Of a stretch of DNA of 64,000 bases, positions 22,973 to 33,931 are shown one piece after another. The notes beneath the pieces were generated by a model that was not told where the DNA came from, searched no databases, and worked only from the letters and a program-made list of their open reading frames with translations. Position 1 is the first letter of the stretch. Each line of letters opens with the position of its first letter. Source of the stretch: Lentinus brumalis (Eukaryota > Basidiomycota > Agaricomycetes > Polyporales > Polyporaceae); NCBI GenBank assembly GCA_001792895.1, contig MARA01000008.1, positions 248,001 through 312,000 on the forward strand, written 5' to 3'. A program made the position numbers and the translations under genes.

Positions 22973-24375
22973 TTAGCTGCGGCACTTGAAGTGGAAGAAG
23001 TCGTGACCGCCCTTGTGCATGCTCAGTACTCCAGACAGTCCGGCTTCAACGATGCTTCGTAGACGTGTGCGCTGCTCCTCTTTCATCTCATCATACCTGT
23101 CCAGGACGGTGAATTCCAGGCGACCAAGCGACCGCAAAGTCAAGAGCGCAGCATCGAGCGGTTTCCAGACGGCATGCGCATTCTGCGCACTCATCTCCAT
23201 TGCGTCGATGACTCCAGTTCCAGTCCAAAGGCTTGGGGAGCCGGTGACGATGACCACAGTATGCAAACCCGACAACGCTTTCTGGTGCGAGGAGATGAGG
23301 TCGGCGCAAGCGCTGAATGAATCGGGGAGCCAACGGTCAAGTATGTCGGGCTCCATGGCAAGCTGTTCGTCATCAGCAGTCACATGCAGCTTAAGAGTTT
23401 GCAGAGCGCTGCAGGTGCTGAGAGTTAGGATCTTGCACGCCTCTGAAATCGTTCGTATTGGTGTGAGACCCGGCATCAAGGATACAGATGCGAGTATTAC
23501 TCACCAGCTGGCAAGACAAAATCAACTGCGTACTCCAGGTGAAAAGTGAGAGCGGTCAGGTACGGTCCAGCGTCGTAGACCAACGACGCGAAGGCTCGCG
23601 CTGCCTCCTTTTTCCAAGGGCGGAACGTCATTGATGTCAAATGACCCCTCAACGCTCCAGATGCACGGACCACGCGGCAGATTGCAGTCGTGCAAGTCTC
23701 CCCAAGGTCGTACAGGCTCAACGATCGCACCATGAGGGGGTAATTCGTCGAGTAGATTTCAAGTGCGGAAGTCGAGGAGGTGGCCCAGCCGTCGCCGTTG
23801 ATTGCTAGGTGTCCGATCTCGGAGAAGAGGCAGATGATGGAGAACATATCTGCGAGTTGACGGCTAGGAAACTCGCACAGAACAATGCTTAGCCCGTCTA
23901 GAGAACGTCTGGTCCGCGGCGTAGCAGGACGTGTCGGCTCCGCGGGGGAGGCAGCGTGGTCGATCCGGAGCTCGTACAGTCCGAGCACGCGCAATTGCGC
24001 CAGCTCCTCGAGGACAGCGCGAAGCAATTCCAACATGACGGTAGCCTCATGTCTCCCATTCAGCTCCAGCTCTCGAATGTGGTGCGCGATGTTCGAGTTC
24101 GTCCGGATGAACTGGAGGAAGTTTGGGATGCGATCTGGGCGGTACTTGCCCTCGCCACCCTGAGAAGGGTACTTGAAGGTATCTATACTGACTGCATAGA
24201 AGAGCAAAGATTGGGAGATAGGCCGCCATCTGCGACAAACCAGCGAACAGGAGGCGACGGTAGGCTTGTCTTCCTTGAGCCATTCAATAAAAGCGCATTC
24301 GAGTTCAAGCGGAAGTTGCGACAGTGTGCCAGGAAGGTTGGTCCCATTTATATCTGTCTCATGCGTGAGAGACAT
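22973..24375 (-). CDS. F-box domain protein
   Basis: Two exons on minus (24375-23505, 23442-22973) give 446 residues. The start MSLTHETDING was chosen because the F-box follows at about residue 18: LSQLPLELECAFIEWLK, then VASCSLVCRRWRPISQSLLF. The remainder is a divergent leucine-rich-like region (HIRELELNG, LRVLGLYEL, MVRSLSLYDL, LTALTFHLEY). This is the layout of the large basidiomycete F-box family, in which the F-box binds Skp1 of an SCF ubiquitin ligase and the C-terminal region selects the target. The particular target is unknown. The single 62-base intron joins in phase 1. Confidence 0.8.
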
Positions 24376-25449
24376 AGTTGTGAAGATGTCGTAGGATCTC
24401 GGCACCGTCGTGGTGATGATTGGGAATCTGGAGTGGTATGGCAGAGCCCTATTCGTTATTTGTCTTCGCGCTCTCAAAAGAAGAGGATATGGCTCCGCGC
24501 TCACAAAAAGACCAAAAAAGGGAGCAAAAGGGAGATCGGAGGATGGTGGTGGTGGGGAGCTCAGAAAATGGGATAGTACTTACTGGCTGGTTCAAACGTT
24601 CAAAGTCCGATATCTGGGCGTTCAGTCGCGCGGCGTGCGGGCGTCGGTACTATTGCGTAGAACTCTCACTCACATACGATCCTGCGCACAGTGCCAACTG
24701 TACTTTGATGAAACCTTGTAGATGCTGTTGAGTCACCGATAATCTCCCTCCGCCGATGTGGGCCTCCAATGCTTCCATCCCAGCCTACGACTTGAGGCGG
24801 ACAACCGCAAATCATCCAGTGTTAGCTGAAGCCTGGCATCAATGCTCGACGCAACCCGTCGCTTTCTTGTACGAGTACTCCCCTGAGGCAGGTCGAGGGG
24901 AAGCTCGCGCGCTCTCAAGACTCACCTGGACGCTCCCGTACGTCTCCTCGTGGCGAACGCCCAGGACCTGGTAGACTCTGCTATGTACCGTGCACGGTAG
25001 GTGATAGTTTCAGGTGCTGTGCCACCGTTCCTGACCACGCTTTGTTTGATTCTAGTGATAGTACGCTGTCCTGTGTACGACAATCACCCGTCAGCGGTTT
25101 CGTGGCATACTACATCTGGAAAAATCCTGTATACTACGGTAGCCGAAGTCGACGCAATAGAGCCAGTAGTGCGGTAGGTTACCCCCAGTTTATGTAGATA
25201 GTGGTAGGAGGCCGCAGGGACCACATGGTGCGAAGTAGCGTCTGGTAGCACCGCGCAGGTCTACGTAGCGCTTAGTAGGCCCAGCGGCGGCTACACTCAC
25301 CCTGCTGTCGGTTTGCCATAGCGTCTGATAACTACAGTTGTCACTGTCCCACACGGTCGGATATACTAGCAAAACACGTTCATATATACAATAATAATAC
25401 ATCATAGGTCCTACCAAGACTGTCGGAGTCAAGGCGCTGCCACCGTGCA
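24376..25449. other. Intergenic region without a recognisable gene
   Basis: About 1.07 kb between the start of the F-box gene and the 3' end of the DUF6532 gene. Only short overlapping frames are present. Confidence 0.5.
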
Positions 25450-27391
25450 CTAGGCCTCCAGTTCCCGGCGCGCGAGTTCACGAACGTCAGGCGCGAGGCC
25501 GTCGGGATCATCAGGTTCCTCCATCGGAACCCCGGACGCTCGGCTGCAAAAGCATCAGTACGTATGTGAGGGGCGTGTTGTGATCCAGGAAACATACCGC
25601 GCTTCATCGTACATGTCAGAGAGGATCTTGTCGACCTTATCGGGGTCTATCTCTCGCCAATCGTCGACCTTGGCCTTGTACCGTTTGTAGACCGGGTCAT
25701 AGTCAGTTTCGGAGAACTCCAACTTGTTGTATGTGCCGTCAGCCCACTCATCCAGGCAGAAGTGTATCTGCAGTGTAAAGAGGGGTTAGTCAACAATGCG
25801 AAGCAGTACATGACGGTTGCATCGAAGCTCACCGCGGTGCAGACAAGGGCGAGCGATACCATGCCAATGGGCCTGAAGCGAGACGGAAAGAGAACCCCCA
25901 GCTTGATGCCGGTCCTTGGGAACCAGGCATCGCGGATAGCCTGGAATATGGCCGTGCTTCGTGCATAGCCTCGTTGGGCATCGGGATCCTACAGGACAGA
26001 TGGTCAGCACCGATATATAAGATACTTTGCGAACGCTAGGACCACGGACTCACCGCATAATGGAAGATGGGATCGGGCTTGTGCGTTAGCTCGTCGACGT
26101 GCATGAGTTTCTGATACAGGAGGTAGTTGGACTTCTTGGCGTCCTCGTCTCCCTTATCAGAGAAGCCATAGATGCTGATGATCAGTGGGCGTATCTTGTC
26201 GCGTAGAGCTCCACGCGGCCGTGAAGTGCGTTCGGTGATCTATAAGTAGCTGCAAGTCAGGAGGAGCATCCATGATCGGATACAGAGTACAACTCACCAA
26301 GCCACGGACACGGGCTGGCAGCCTGTACTGCTCCTGCGAGTCTTCCGGCTGGACTTCGTCCCATGCCTCCGTCGCCCACCTCTCCTGCTCTTCGTCTGAA
26401 GGGAACGGATTCTCCGTGAGAATACGTGACTCGAAGATCCGGATGGCCTTGAGGATAAGGTGGCTGACGGATGGCTCGTAGTCGGAGACTTTGGGATTGC
26501 CAGACGGAGTCTTGTCATGGCGGAACCTTGGCTTCTTGCGGTCCGGTGCACGCATGTCGCGCCGGTCGTCCTCATTGGGCGAGTGTGTGCGATCTTCATC
26601 GAGACCATCCTGGGTCTCTGACCCTGCGTCGGGGCTGGGCGAACGTGTGCGTTTGCGTGGGTTCTCTCTGCCTCGTGGTTGCCGTGGTGCCGGAGACGGG
26701 CTCGACAGACCGTCACTTTCTGCAAGATCCGACAGTTACTTGTCTACACAGAGTGCAGCAACGGTAGAAAGGAAACGACTTACCATGACGACGCCGCGTC
26801 TGACCTCCAGAACCATCCTCATCCTGCTCTGAGGCCGCGGGCTCCTCCTCCTGGCCATTGATGCGCTGTTGAGGAGAGTCGCCTTCACGTCGTAATCGAC
26901 GGACCCTGCTTCGGCTTTGACTGGGCTGATTGATCACTCCAAGAGACTGGAACTTATCGTCTGTCAGCTACGGTGAGAGCGAATGTCCAGTGTTTGGGGC
27001 GAACTTACAGCTGACTCATATTGACCACCGTTGTCTCGCTCTTCGCTCTCGTAATCTTCCTCGTCTTCGGGGTGAGGAGATCGATCTGTACATCACCAAA
27101 ATCAGCAGCCTGTCGCGCTGCCGTAGCAGACACAGAATAAGGTTGCTTACCACTCAGGCTGTCGTGTACCCGTGCTCCCTTCTTCAGCGATGCGTTCTCC
27201 TTCTCGAGACGGTGCATCTTCCTCATCATCTTCTCCAACGCTTCCTCTGCAAAACGTTAGAATTGAAAGCTTGCACTGAATGTGAGATGGCATGACGTAC
27301 TGTTCAGCTGCTCCTGCTTGTCAGTAGGTCGAGGATTCTGTCTGCCGCGCCGGTGACCCGGAGTTGTGTCGCCGTTCTGTCGAGAACCCAT
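25450..27391 (-). CDS. DUF6532 domain protein
   Basis: Nine exons on minus (27391-27301, 27246-27151, 27085-27009, 26946-26784, 26719-26298, 26239-26054, 25988-25833, 25767-25598, 25543-25450) give 484 residues with all phases agreeing. A coiled-coil segment (EALEKMMRKMHRLEKENASLKK) and a charged, disordered region rich in RS/RR lead to the conserved domain from about residue 215. Its blocks are HLILKAIRIFESRILTENPF, RGALRDKIRPLIISIYGF, PIGMVSLALVCTAIHFCLDEWADG and YDPVYKRYKAK. This fits basidiomycete DUF6532 proteins, whose function is unknown and which are often found near transposons. It is transcribed away from the neighbouring Plavaka gene, with 217 bases between the two starts. Confidence 0.75.
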
Positions 27392-27608
27392 TGTGGGATG
27401 ATAGACGGTGGGGGATGGGAAAGAAGCTGGAAGACGAGAAGAGTCTTGACAATCGCACGTCAAGGATCACTGAGTGGAGCGGCACTGTGGCGGAGCTGCC
27501 GAGCTCCAAACCTGCGGGCGCCTTCGTGCGGTCCTTAGCTTGAGACCTTCATTCCATTACACTGTTTGCTACATGACCTGAACTGCGCTGAGACGGCCGC
27601 GGCGACCA

Positions 27609-29892
27609 ATGAAACCATCTGTCAAGTCCAAAAAATCAGCCACAACAAAGCAGTACTTCTGCAAGTACTGTGGGCGCGGCCCGTTCCCCACTGCGCGCGG
27701 TCAGCGGCTGCACACAAAACACAGACCTGCTTGTCGCCGTGCCCTATTGCGACTTGCCCACCGCACCAATCCACCTCCTTCACCTCCGGAAGACCCAGCT
27801 TGCTCGCGCTCCTCCTCGCCAGAAGCAAATGAACACACTCACCACCACGATGATATCCCACCAGCGACCTTCGATGAGCTAGACAGCGGTGAGCCCTCAT
27901 CGAAGCGTGTTCGCGTCGAGGAGGTCGAAGATGAAGAGCCGGGAGGCCTGCCAAAGCGGCCATGGGTTGGAGACTTCGACGCGCCGGCGGGGGTTCCAAT
28001 CGCGCGAGCAGAGACCCTCTTTGAACGGTTGCGGAAAGAACGAGAGGGCGGAGACCAAGGATGCTGGTACCCATTCCAGTCGAAGGAGGAATGGGAAGTT
28101 GCTCGTTGGTTGCTCCAGAGCGGATTGACGCAAGAAGGGATTGACAGTTATCTGAAACTCGAGAATGTGAGTTGTTTCATGCGTCATTCAATAATGTCCG
28201 CATTGACCGTTGCCACGGCTGCTGCCGCAACTTATGCATAAGACTAAACGCACGAACCTTTCGTTCAAAACAAAGCATCGGTTCTTTAAGGAAGTTGACA
28301 AGCTGCCCGGCGGTGCAAGTTGGATGTGCGAGCAGTTTGAGGCCATAGGAGATGAGCTGGACGAAGACGGCGAACCGCGAAGAGAGGTCCTTCATCTCTG
28401 GAAGCGCGACCCTGTCGAGTGCATCCGGGAGCTGATAGGGAATCCGGCGTTCCGCGAGCTCATTCGCTATGCCCCAGAGCAGCTCTTCGCAGATTGTATG
28501 GGAGAGGATCAGATGTATGGCGAAATGTGGACCGGCGACTGGTGGTGGAAAATACAGGTGAGTCGTTAATCATAGTTAGAAGATCACAGCTCACCCAGTA
28601 TTTAAATGATACAGAAACTCCTGCCGAGCGGAGCGACTGTTGCGCCAGTCATACTAGCCTCTGACAAGACGAATCTCTCGCGATTCAGCGGGGATAAAGT
28701 GGCCTGGCCGGTGTACCTTACCATTGGGAATATCGAGAAGGCCACTCGACGGAAGCCTTCATCCCGCGCGACAGTCCTCATAGGCTACTTGCCTACTTCG
28801 AAGCTCGAGTGCTTCTCGCAGAAGAGCCGTCGGCAGGCTGAGCAATACCGCCTCTTCCACACCTGCATGCGTGCACTGTTGCAGCCTCTGGTCGAGGCCG
28901 GGACGAAAGGGGTCGAGATGGTGTGCGCGGATGGTAAGGTACGGCGTGTGTATCCCATCGTGGCTGCGTACGTTGGGGACCATCCTGAGCAGTGTTTGGT
29001 GACATGCTGCCAGGAGAACCGCTGCCCGAAGTGCCCGGTGGACCCCGATAAGCGTGGTACTCCGGGGAGCTGGACTAAGCTCAAGGAGCACTCCAAGATC
29101 GCCGAGATTCTGCACGAGCGGTCGAATGGCCAGAACAAGGTCGAGTTTGAAAGCCTTGGACTGCGGCCTGTGTTGCCGTTCTGGTCAGATCTACCCCATT
29201 CCGACATCTTCTCCTCCATCACACCCGATCTTCTCCATCAGCTACACAAGGGCGTGTTCAAAGACCACCTCGTCCAGTGGTCCACGGCCTGTGCCGACGA
29301 CGGCAAGGACGAGTTTGATCGTCGTTACCGAGCAATGACACCTCATCGGGATCTGCGGCACTTCAAGAAGGGCATCTCGTTCGTCTCGCAGTGGACCGGC
29401 ACCGAGTACAAAAATATGGAGAAGGTCTTCCTGGGCGTGGTTGCCGGTACCGCGGACACCGACGTCACGAAGGCCGTCCGTGCAATCCTAGACTTCATAT
29501 ACTACGCTCATTTCGAATTGCACACCGACACTTCCCTCGCAATGATGCGATCTGCGTGGCTCGAATTCCACCGGGCGAAGCACGTCTTTCTACGCCAAGG
29601 CGTCCGCGAGCACTTCAACATACCCAAACTTCACTCCATGGAGCACTACCTCGACTCCATCCGAGAGTTTGGTGCAGCTGATGGGTACAGCACCGAATCC
29701 CCAGAACGCCATCACATCGACCTCGCGAAGCTTGCGTACGACGCCTCGAACAAGCAGTCGAGTTACACCGTACAGATGACAACCTGGCTCAACCGGCAAG
29801 ACGCTATTCTTCGCTTCGACACGTACCTGCGCTGGCTTGGTGCGATCCAGGAGTCAGAAGGTCCTGAGTCCCATCAGGAAAAACCTCCCTAG
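27609..29892 (+). pseudogene. Plavaka transposase, 5' part (split by a 16 kb insert)
   Basis: Exons 27609-28166, 28243-28557 and 28615-29892 read 716 codons before a stop lying inside the inserted element's terminal repeat. The N-terminus has a C2H2-like finger (FCKYCGRGPF, then LHTKHRPAC). The Plavaka core follows: ILASDKTNLSRFSGDKVAWP, YVGDHPEQCLVTCCQENRCP with KCPVD, ITPDLLHQLHKGVFKDHLVQ, and HSMEHYLDSIREFGAADGYS. Plavaka enzymes are CACTA-like DDE transposases of basidiomycetes. The usual C-terminal third is missing here but is found in the same orientation at 46232-47250. The original sequence ends at 29871; the last few codons (HQEKPP stop) belong to the insert. No terminal repeats of the Plavaka element itself were recognised. 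Confidence 0.85.
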
Positions 29893-29900
29893 CGAATTTG
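29872..29900 (+). repeat. Left terminal inverted repeat
   Basis: It starts CATCAGGAAAAACC and ends GCGAATTTG. It differs at two positions from the complement of 46201-46229. It supplies the premature stop of the split Plavaka frame. Confidence 0.75.
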
Positions 29901-30378
29901 CGACAATTGTAGCTAATGAGCCCAAATGGTGCTAATTTGCAAGGTATGGCAAATGAGCGATAATTTGAAACGTGGTGTGCTAACGGAGCAGTTTAGCAAC
30001 ATTTTTGTGATAAAATAGCGGCAAGGTGGAAGCAAATACCAGCTCAATGTTCGTGTTATAGTAGGTGTTGTAAGAAGTAATCACACAACTTAGACGCAGC
30101 GAAACATTTCATTAATGACTCATGTAAGTACATGGCGGTCAACTACGTAACAGGATAAGTAGTACAAGAGACGGGAGGAAGGGGGAGCGAGAGTCACCTC
30201 TAACTCAAAAACTAGGTCGATATGACGGCAAAGGCGTGGGCGAGAGCGTGGACGAGGGCAGTGGCAAGGTGGGCATACGAGGGCAGCGGCAAGGGCGAGA
30301 GCAAGGCGAATGCAAGGGCGTGAGTGAGAGCAGCGGCGTAAGTGGGAGCGAAAAATGGAGTAAGGGCAAGGTGGGTCT

Positions 30379-30590
30379 GGGCGAGAGTGGCGGCGAGGGC
30401 GAGAGCGAGGGCATGGCGGCGAGGGCGAGAGCGAGGGCGAGAGCGGCGGCGAGGGCGAGAGCGAGGGCATGGCGGCGAGGGCGAGAGCGAGGGCGAGAGC
30501 GGCGGCGAGGGCGAGAGCGAGGGCGAGAGCGGCGGCGAGGGCGAGAGCGGCGGCGAGGGCGAGAGCAAGGGCGAGGGCAAGAGCAAGGGC
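30379..30590 (+). repeat. Purine-rich GGCGAG/GAGAGC minisatellite
   Basis: About 210 bases are built almost wholly from hexamers GCGAGG, GCGAGA and GCGGCG in changing order, with strong purine bias on plus. The repeat-made frames of Arg/Ala/Gly and, on the other strand, Ser/Pro/Arg are artefacts and are not annotated. Flanking DNA from 29930 and up to 31330 shows no credible gene. Confidence 0.8.
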
Positions 30591-31333
30591 GGTCACTGGA
30601 CAGTGGCGAAGGCGGAGACAAGGGTGTAGGCGAGAGCACGAGCGGCGAACGAGATGATGGCGAGGTCGGGAAATGGTGAGCACTGACGTCGCGTGGGCAG
30701 AGTGACAGGGAAAAAACATAGCAGACGAAGGTGGGGATGAGGGTGTGGGCAAGGTCGACATTTCAGGGATAATGAGAACGATAGAACGTGAAGGGTGTCA
30801 TGTTGCGCGAGAAAGGTCACATTCTGAACTGAGGCTCAAAGTCAAGGCGCTGAGGAACTCACCCTCATGCAGCCGATGTCCTAACTCCTGCTTGCCAAAC
30901 GCTCCTGTGTAGAGCATAGAGTGGCCAGGTCCTGCAGGTGGAGAATCAGTACAACAGCTCGATGACATGAAGAGACATGTGCACGTACATTGTCCATGAC
31001 GAAAAGTGCGCTGAGGAAGATGTACTCACCTGAGAAATGACGGGGAGAGCAGGGGCGTTGGCCTCATTGGACGTCCGTGACAAACTCAGACGATAAACAA
31101 CGATATTAGCAGTAATGAGAGAGCCAGCAGAGCGCGGGAGGATGAACAGAGAATGGACAGGAGGGGCCGCTTGAAGGGTGAGCCTTGCGGGAAGCCGAGG
31201 CCATGACACGTATATATACGGTGTCGCTTCGGAGTCTCCCGGGTAATGGGCGCTGGAAGCGCCACTGTGACGTCTGCTTACTAATGAGGCTCTGCACGTC
31301 CGTCCCGCTCTAAGTACAGCCTCTTCTGCTATA

Positions 31334-31943
31334 GGGTGGCGGGAGAAACTGACTAGTTATTCGCAAATGTTACTAACTCATGTTATTAACATAGTTACTA
31401 ACGTGTTATTAACCCAGGGGGTAAACCACCCCCGTTATTAACCCAGCGCTTATAGAGCGCTTATATCACCAGAAGTTGTCGACATGGGCTTCAAATCAAG
31501 ATGCAAGGCCCTTGGTCGTGTCCAGCAGACTAGGACTGGTTGGTAGATCTGACTACCGTTCTTGGGAGCTATCGTATCTGCAGCGAATGTGTCCCGCCAT
31601 TTCACTGAACTCTTTGAGCGTCTAAGTACTAAGTAAGTAAGTACTTACTGACTCGGACTTGGCCTTACTTAGTAGAGCGCCGACTCATTTCGACGTGAGG
31701 ATCAAGACTCAAGCACTCAGACGACCTTTCTGAAGGTGAACAGTCTACGTACCTGAAGATAACTCTCAGACCTGGCTTATGCGTGGGCCTTGGGAAGAGG
31801 GAGAGGGCGGTGGCTGACCGGTAATCTAGGCGCCGGTGAGAAACTTGCGAGAAACTGTTAATAACTGAGGTGACTAACCCCCTCCGGATACGCACAGGTT
31901 AATAACTCGGTGAGAAACCCCGGACGAGTTTCTCCCGCCACCG
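31334..31943. mobile_element. MITE-like element, 610 bp
   Basis: The ends are 17-base inverted repeats (16 matches), GGTGGCGGGAGAAACT on the left against its complement on the right. TA stands outside both ends (31332-31333 and 31944-31945). Near the left end GTTATTAAC occurs three times (31382, 31405, 31434). Near the right end its complement GTTAATAAC occurs twice (31857, 31898). Such subterminal repeats are typical transposase-binding sites. It encodes no transposase. TA duplication fits Tc1/mariner-pogo type mobilisation, but the class is not certain. Confidence 0.75.
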
Positions 31944-31945
31944 TA

Positions 31946-32825
31946 TTCTGCTACCTACCAACGTATGCTTGACTCACAACATCTGGCGCAAACGATCGAC
32001 CTTGTGCAATAAGTACTCCCCGCAGTCATCGCGTCACATTTCGCAAGCCTCGCAGTCAGGCCTTAGTGCCATATAGATCCACCCAATGACTGTGATTACA
32101 GACGGGACGGGATCCATCCTTGCCTGTCGTTACAGTCAACACTGTAGATGTACCCGCCCCTCCTCCAGGCGTTTAACCCTCACGATGCAGGGTCCATACC
32201 GAAAGGAGCGGCTCAGCGCTTGTCTTCACCGTCAGCTCCTCACCCACATCCCGATCCAGAATGCTAAAGCGCTGCGCGCGCGTCCTGTGTACACCGTCCT
32301 TTTGCGGAGTTAGAAGGTGCCAACTTACGTTGTACAGGTAGACGTTCGGATATCGGAGTGCGAACTGGGGTACCCACCCGTTCAGGTTGATACCAGCCTC
32401 GGCTGCCCCCGAGGTATGTTTGTCTCCCCGCTTGCTCATACCAATCTCGGACAATTTCCGTCGCGTTGAAAGACATATCAGGGGCCCGCACGCCCGCAAT
32501 ATCATACCCCGCTGGTCCGGTTGGTATTGTGAGCTTACACAGAGACACCGTGGCGCTATATCGTATATTTACACTCAATTTTGAACCACAGGGATGCACG
32601 CATCTCGTCTCCTCACCCTTCATATTTAGCGAGCATGCGTATGGCTTGCCGCGACTCTGCACAGTTGCACTCACAGTACATAGCATCCAACTCGCTCGCA
32701 CCTGCGCAGCTGCCCGCAGTCGCTCCTGCTCTCAATCAGGGCAGCGCCTCCGCTATCCCCGGTGCAGTTATGTTCGATCACTATGGCACCGGTGACGACT
32801 GTAGTGATGTACCCCGGAAGGAGAC
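31946..32825. other. Region without a firm gene
   Basis: A minus frame near 32700-32170 has some splice-like sites but no recognised domain. No annotation is made. Confidence 0.4.
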
Positions 32826-32945
32826 ACTGTAGTGATGTACCCAAGTGAGGACACTTGGGTACATCACTACAGTCGTCACCCGGCGTTCACGACGATTGTG
32901 AGCATGTACCCAAGGACGTCCTTCCTTGGGTACATCACTAAGGTC
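32826..32945. repeat. Two solitary TGTACCC hairpins, left cluster
   Basis: 32826-32873 is a perfect 22-base stem with a 4-base loop whose core is GATGTACCCAAG. A half copy of its left arm lies just before it. 32894-32945 is a related hairpin with arms of mixed type: the left arm is the GAGCATG variant and the right arm the ATCACTA variant. Confidence 0.85.
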
Positions 32946-33222
32946 GCGCGGCATCCGCAGGTATGTGCTTATATCCGCCTCAGCATATGTATCTGATCAT
33001 CATCATTGTGATGCCTACAGTCCTCCCTCGAGATACAGCCGAACCAGTCAGCGCGTCCCTCAACTGTGATCACCCGGGCTTCCCCCAGCCGTCCGAGTCC
33101 CTACCGGCTTCCAAGGTACATTCTTCCCTGGATAATCAGTCGCACTCGGTGAGTGCGGCGCCTCCCTCGACCGCTTCGGACATCTCCTGCTGATGCATGC
33201 GGAGCCCTCGCTCAACTTCACA

Positions 33223-33791
33223 GGCCCGACCAATCCGCGCGGCGTCTGCTTCGACTGTGATCATGTACCCAAGGATGTCTTCCTTGGGTACATGCTCACA
33301 GTCCCGACCAATTCGCGCGGCGTCTGCTCCGACTGTGAGCATGTACCCAAGGATGTCTTCCTTGGGTACATGCTCACAGTCCCGACCAATCTGCGCGGCG
33401 TCTGCTTCGACTGTGAGCATGTACCCAAGGAAGACATCTTGGGTACATGCTCACAGTCCCGACCAATTCGCGCGGCGTCTGCTCCGACTGTGAGCATGTA
33501 CCCAAGGAAGACATCTTGGGTACATGCTCACAGTCCCGACCGATTCGCGCGGCGTCTGCTCCGACTGTGAGCATGTACCCAAGGATGTGTTCCTTGGGTA
33601 CATGCTCACAGTCCCGACCAATCTGCGCGGCGTCTGCTTCGACTGTGAGCATGTACCCAAGGAAGACATCTTGGGTACATGCTCACAGTCCCGACCAATT
33701 CGCGCGGCGTCTGCTTCGACTGTGATCATGTACCCAAAGATGTCTTCCTTGGGTACATGCTCACAGTCCCGACCAATCCGCGCGGCGTCCA
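33223..33791 (+). repeat. Array of seven TGTACCC hairpins, 77-78 bp period
   Basis: Hairpins start at 33253, 33331, 33409, 33486, 33563, 33641 and 33718. Each has long arms around GAGCATGTACCCAAG..CTTGGGTACATGCTC and is separated by the spacer CCCGACCAATTCGCGCGGCG (with small variation). The loop reads GATGTCTTC in units 1, 2 and 7 and GATGTGTTC in unit 5. In units 3, 4 and 6 it reads GAAGACATC, the reverse complement. The long repeat-derived frames on both strands are not genes. It differs from a CRISPR array because the hairpin is the repeat, the spacers are alike, and the host is a fungus. Confidence 0.95.
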
Positions 33792-33931
33792 CGCCGTCTC
33801 CAACGTGAGGTCCTCGCGTGCAAGTTCGCCAGTCGCCGTGGATCTTCATGAATTACTTATGTCTCGTCTACATCACGGACTCATGTTCTCCTCATCGTAT
33901 GTCCTCCTTCACGCAGTGTGATGTATTATAG

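Noticed and set aside
24376..25449. tRNA or other structured RNA gene in the gap
   Set aside because: No cloverleaf-compatible A and B box arrangement was recognised by eye; a dedicated scan was not possible.
30120..30761. Frames rich in Ser/Pro/Arg or Arg/Ala/Gly, up to 213 codons
   Set aside because: They are made by the GGCGAG/GAGAGC minisatellite; no start context, domain or splice structure.
33223..33791. CRISPR-like repeat-spacer array
   Set aside because: The spacers are nearly identical, the repeats are long palindromes, no cas genes are present and the host is a eukaryote.
33136..33849. Long open frames on both strands with repeated peptides such as SRGVCSDCEHVPK
   Set aside because: They are translations of the hairpin array; the periodic DNA keeps frames open on both strands.
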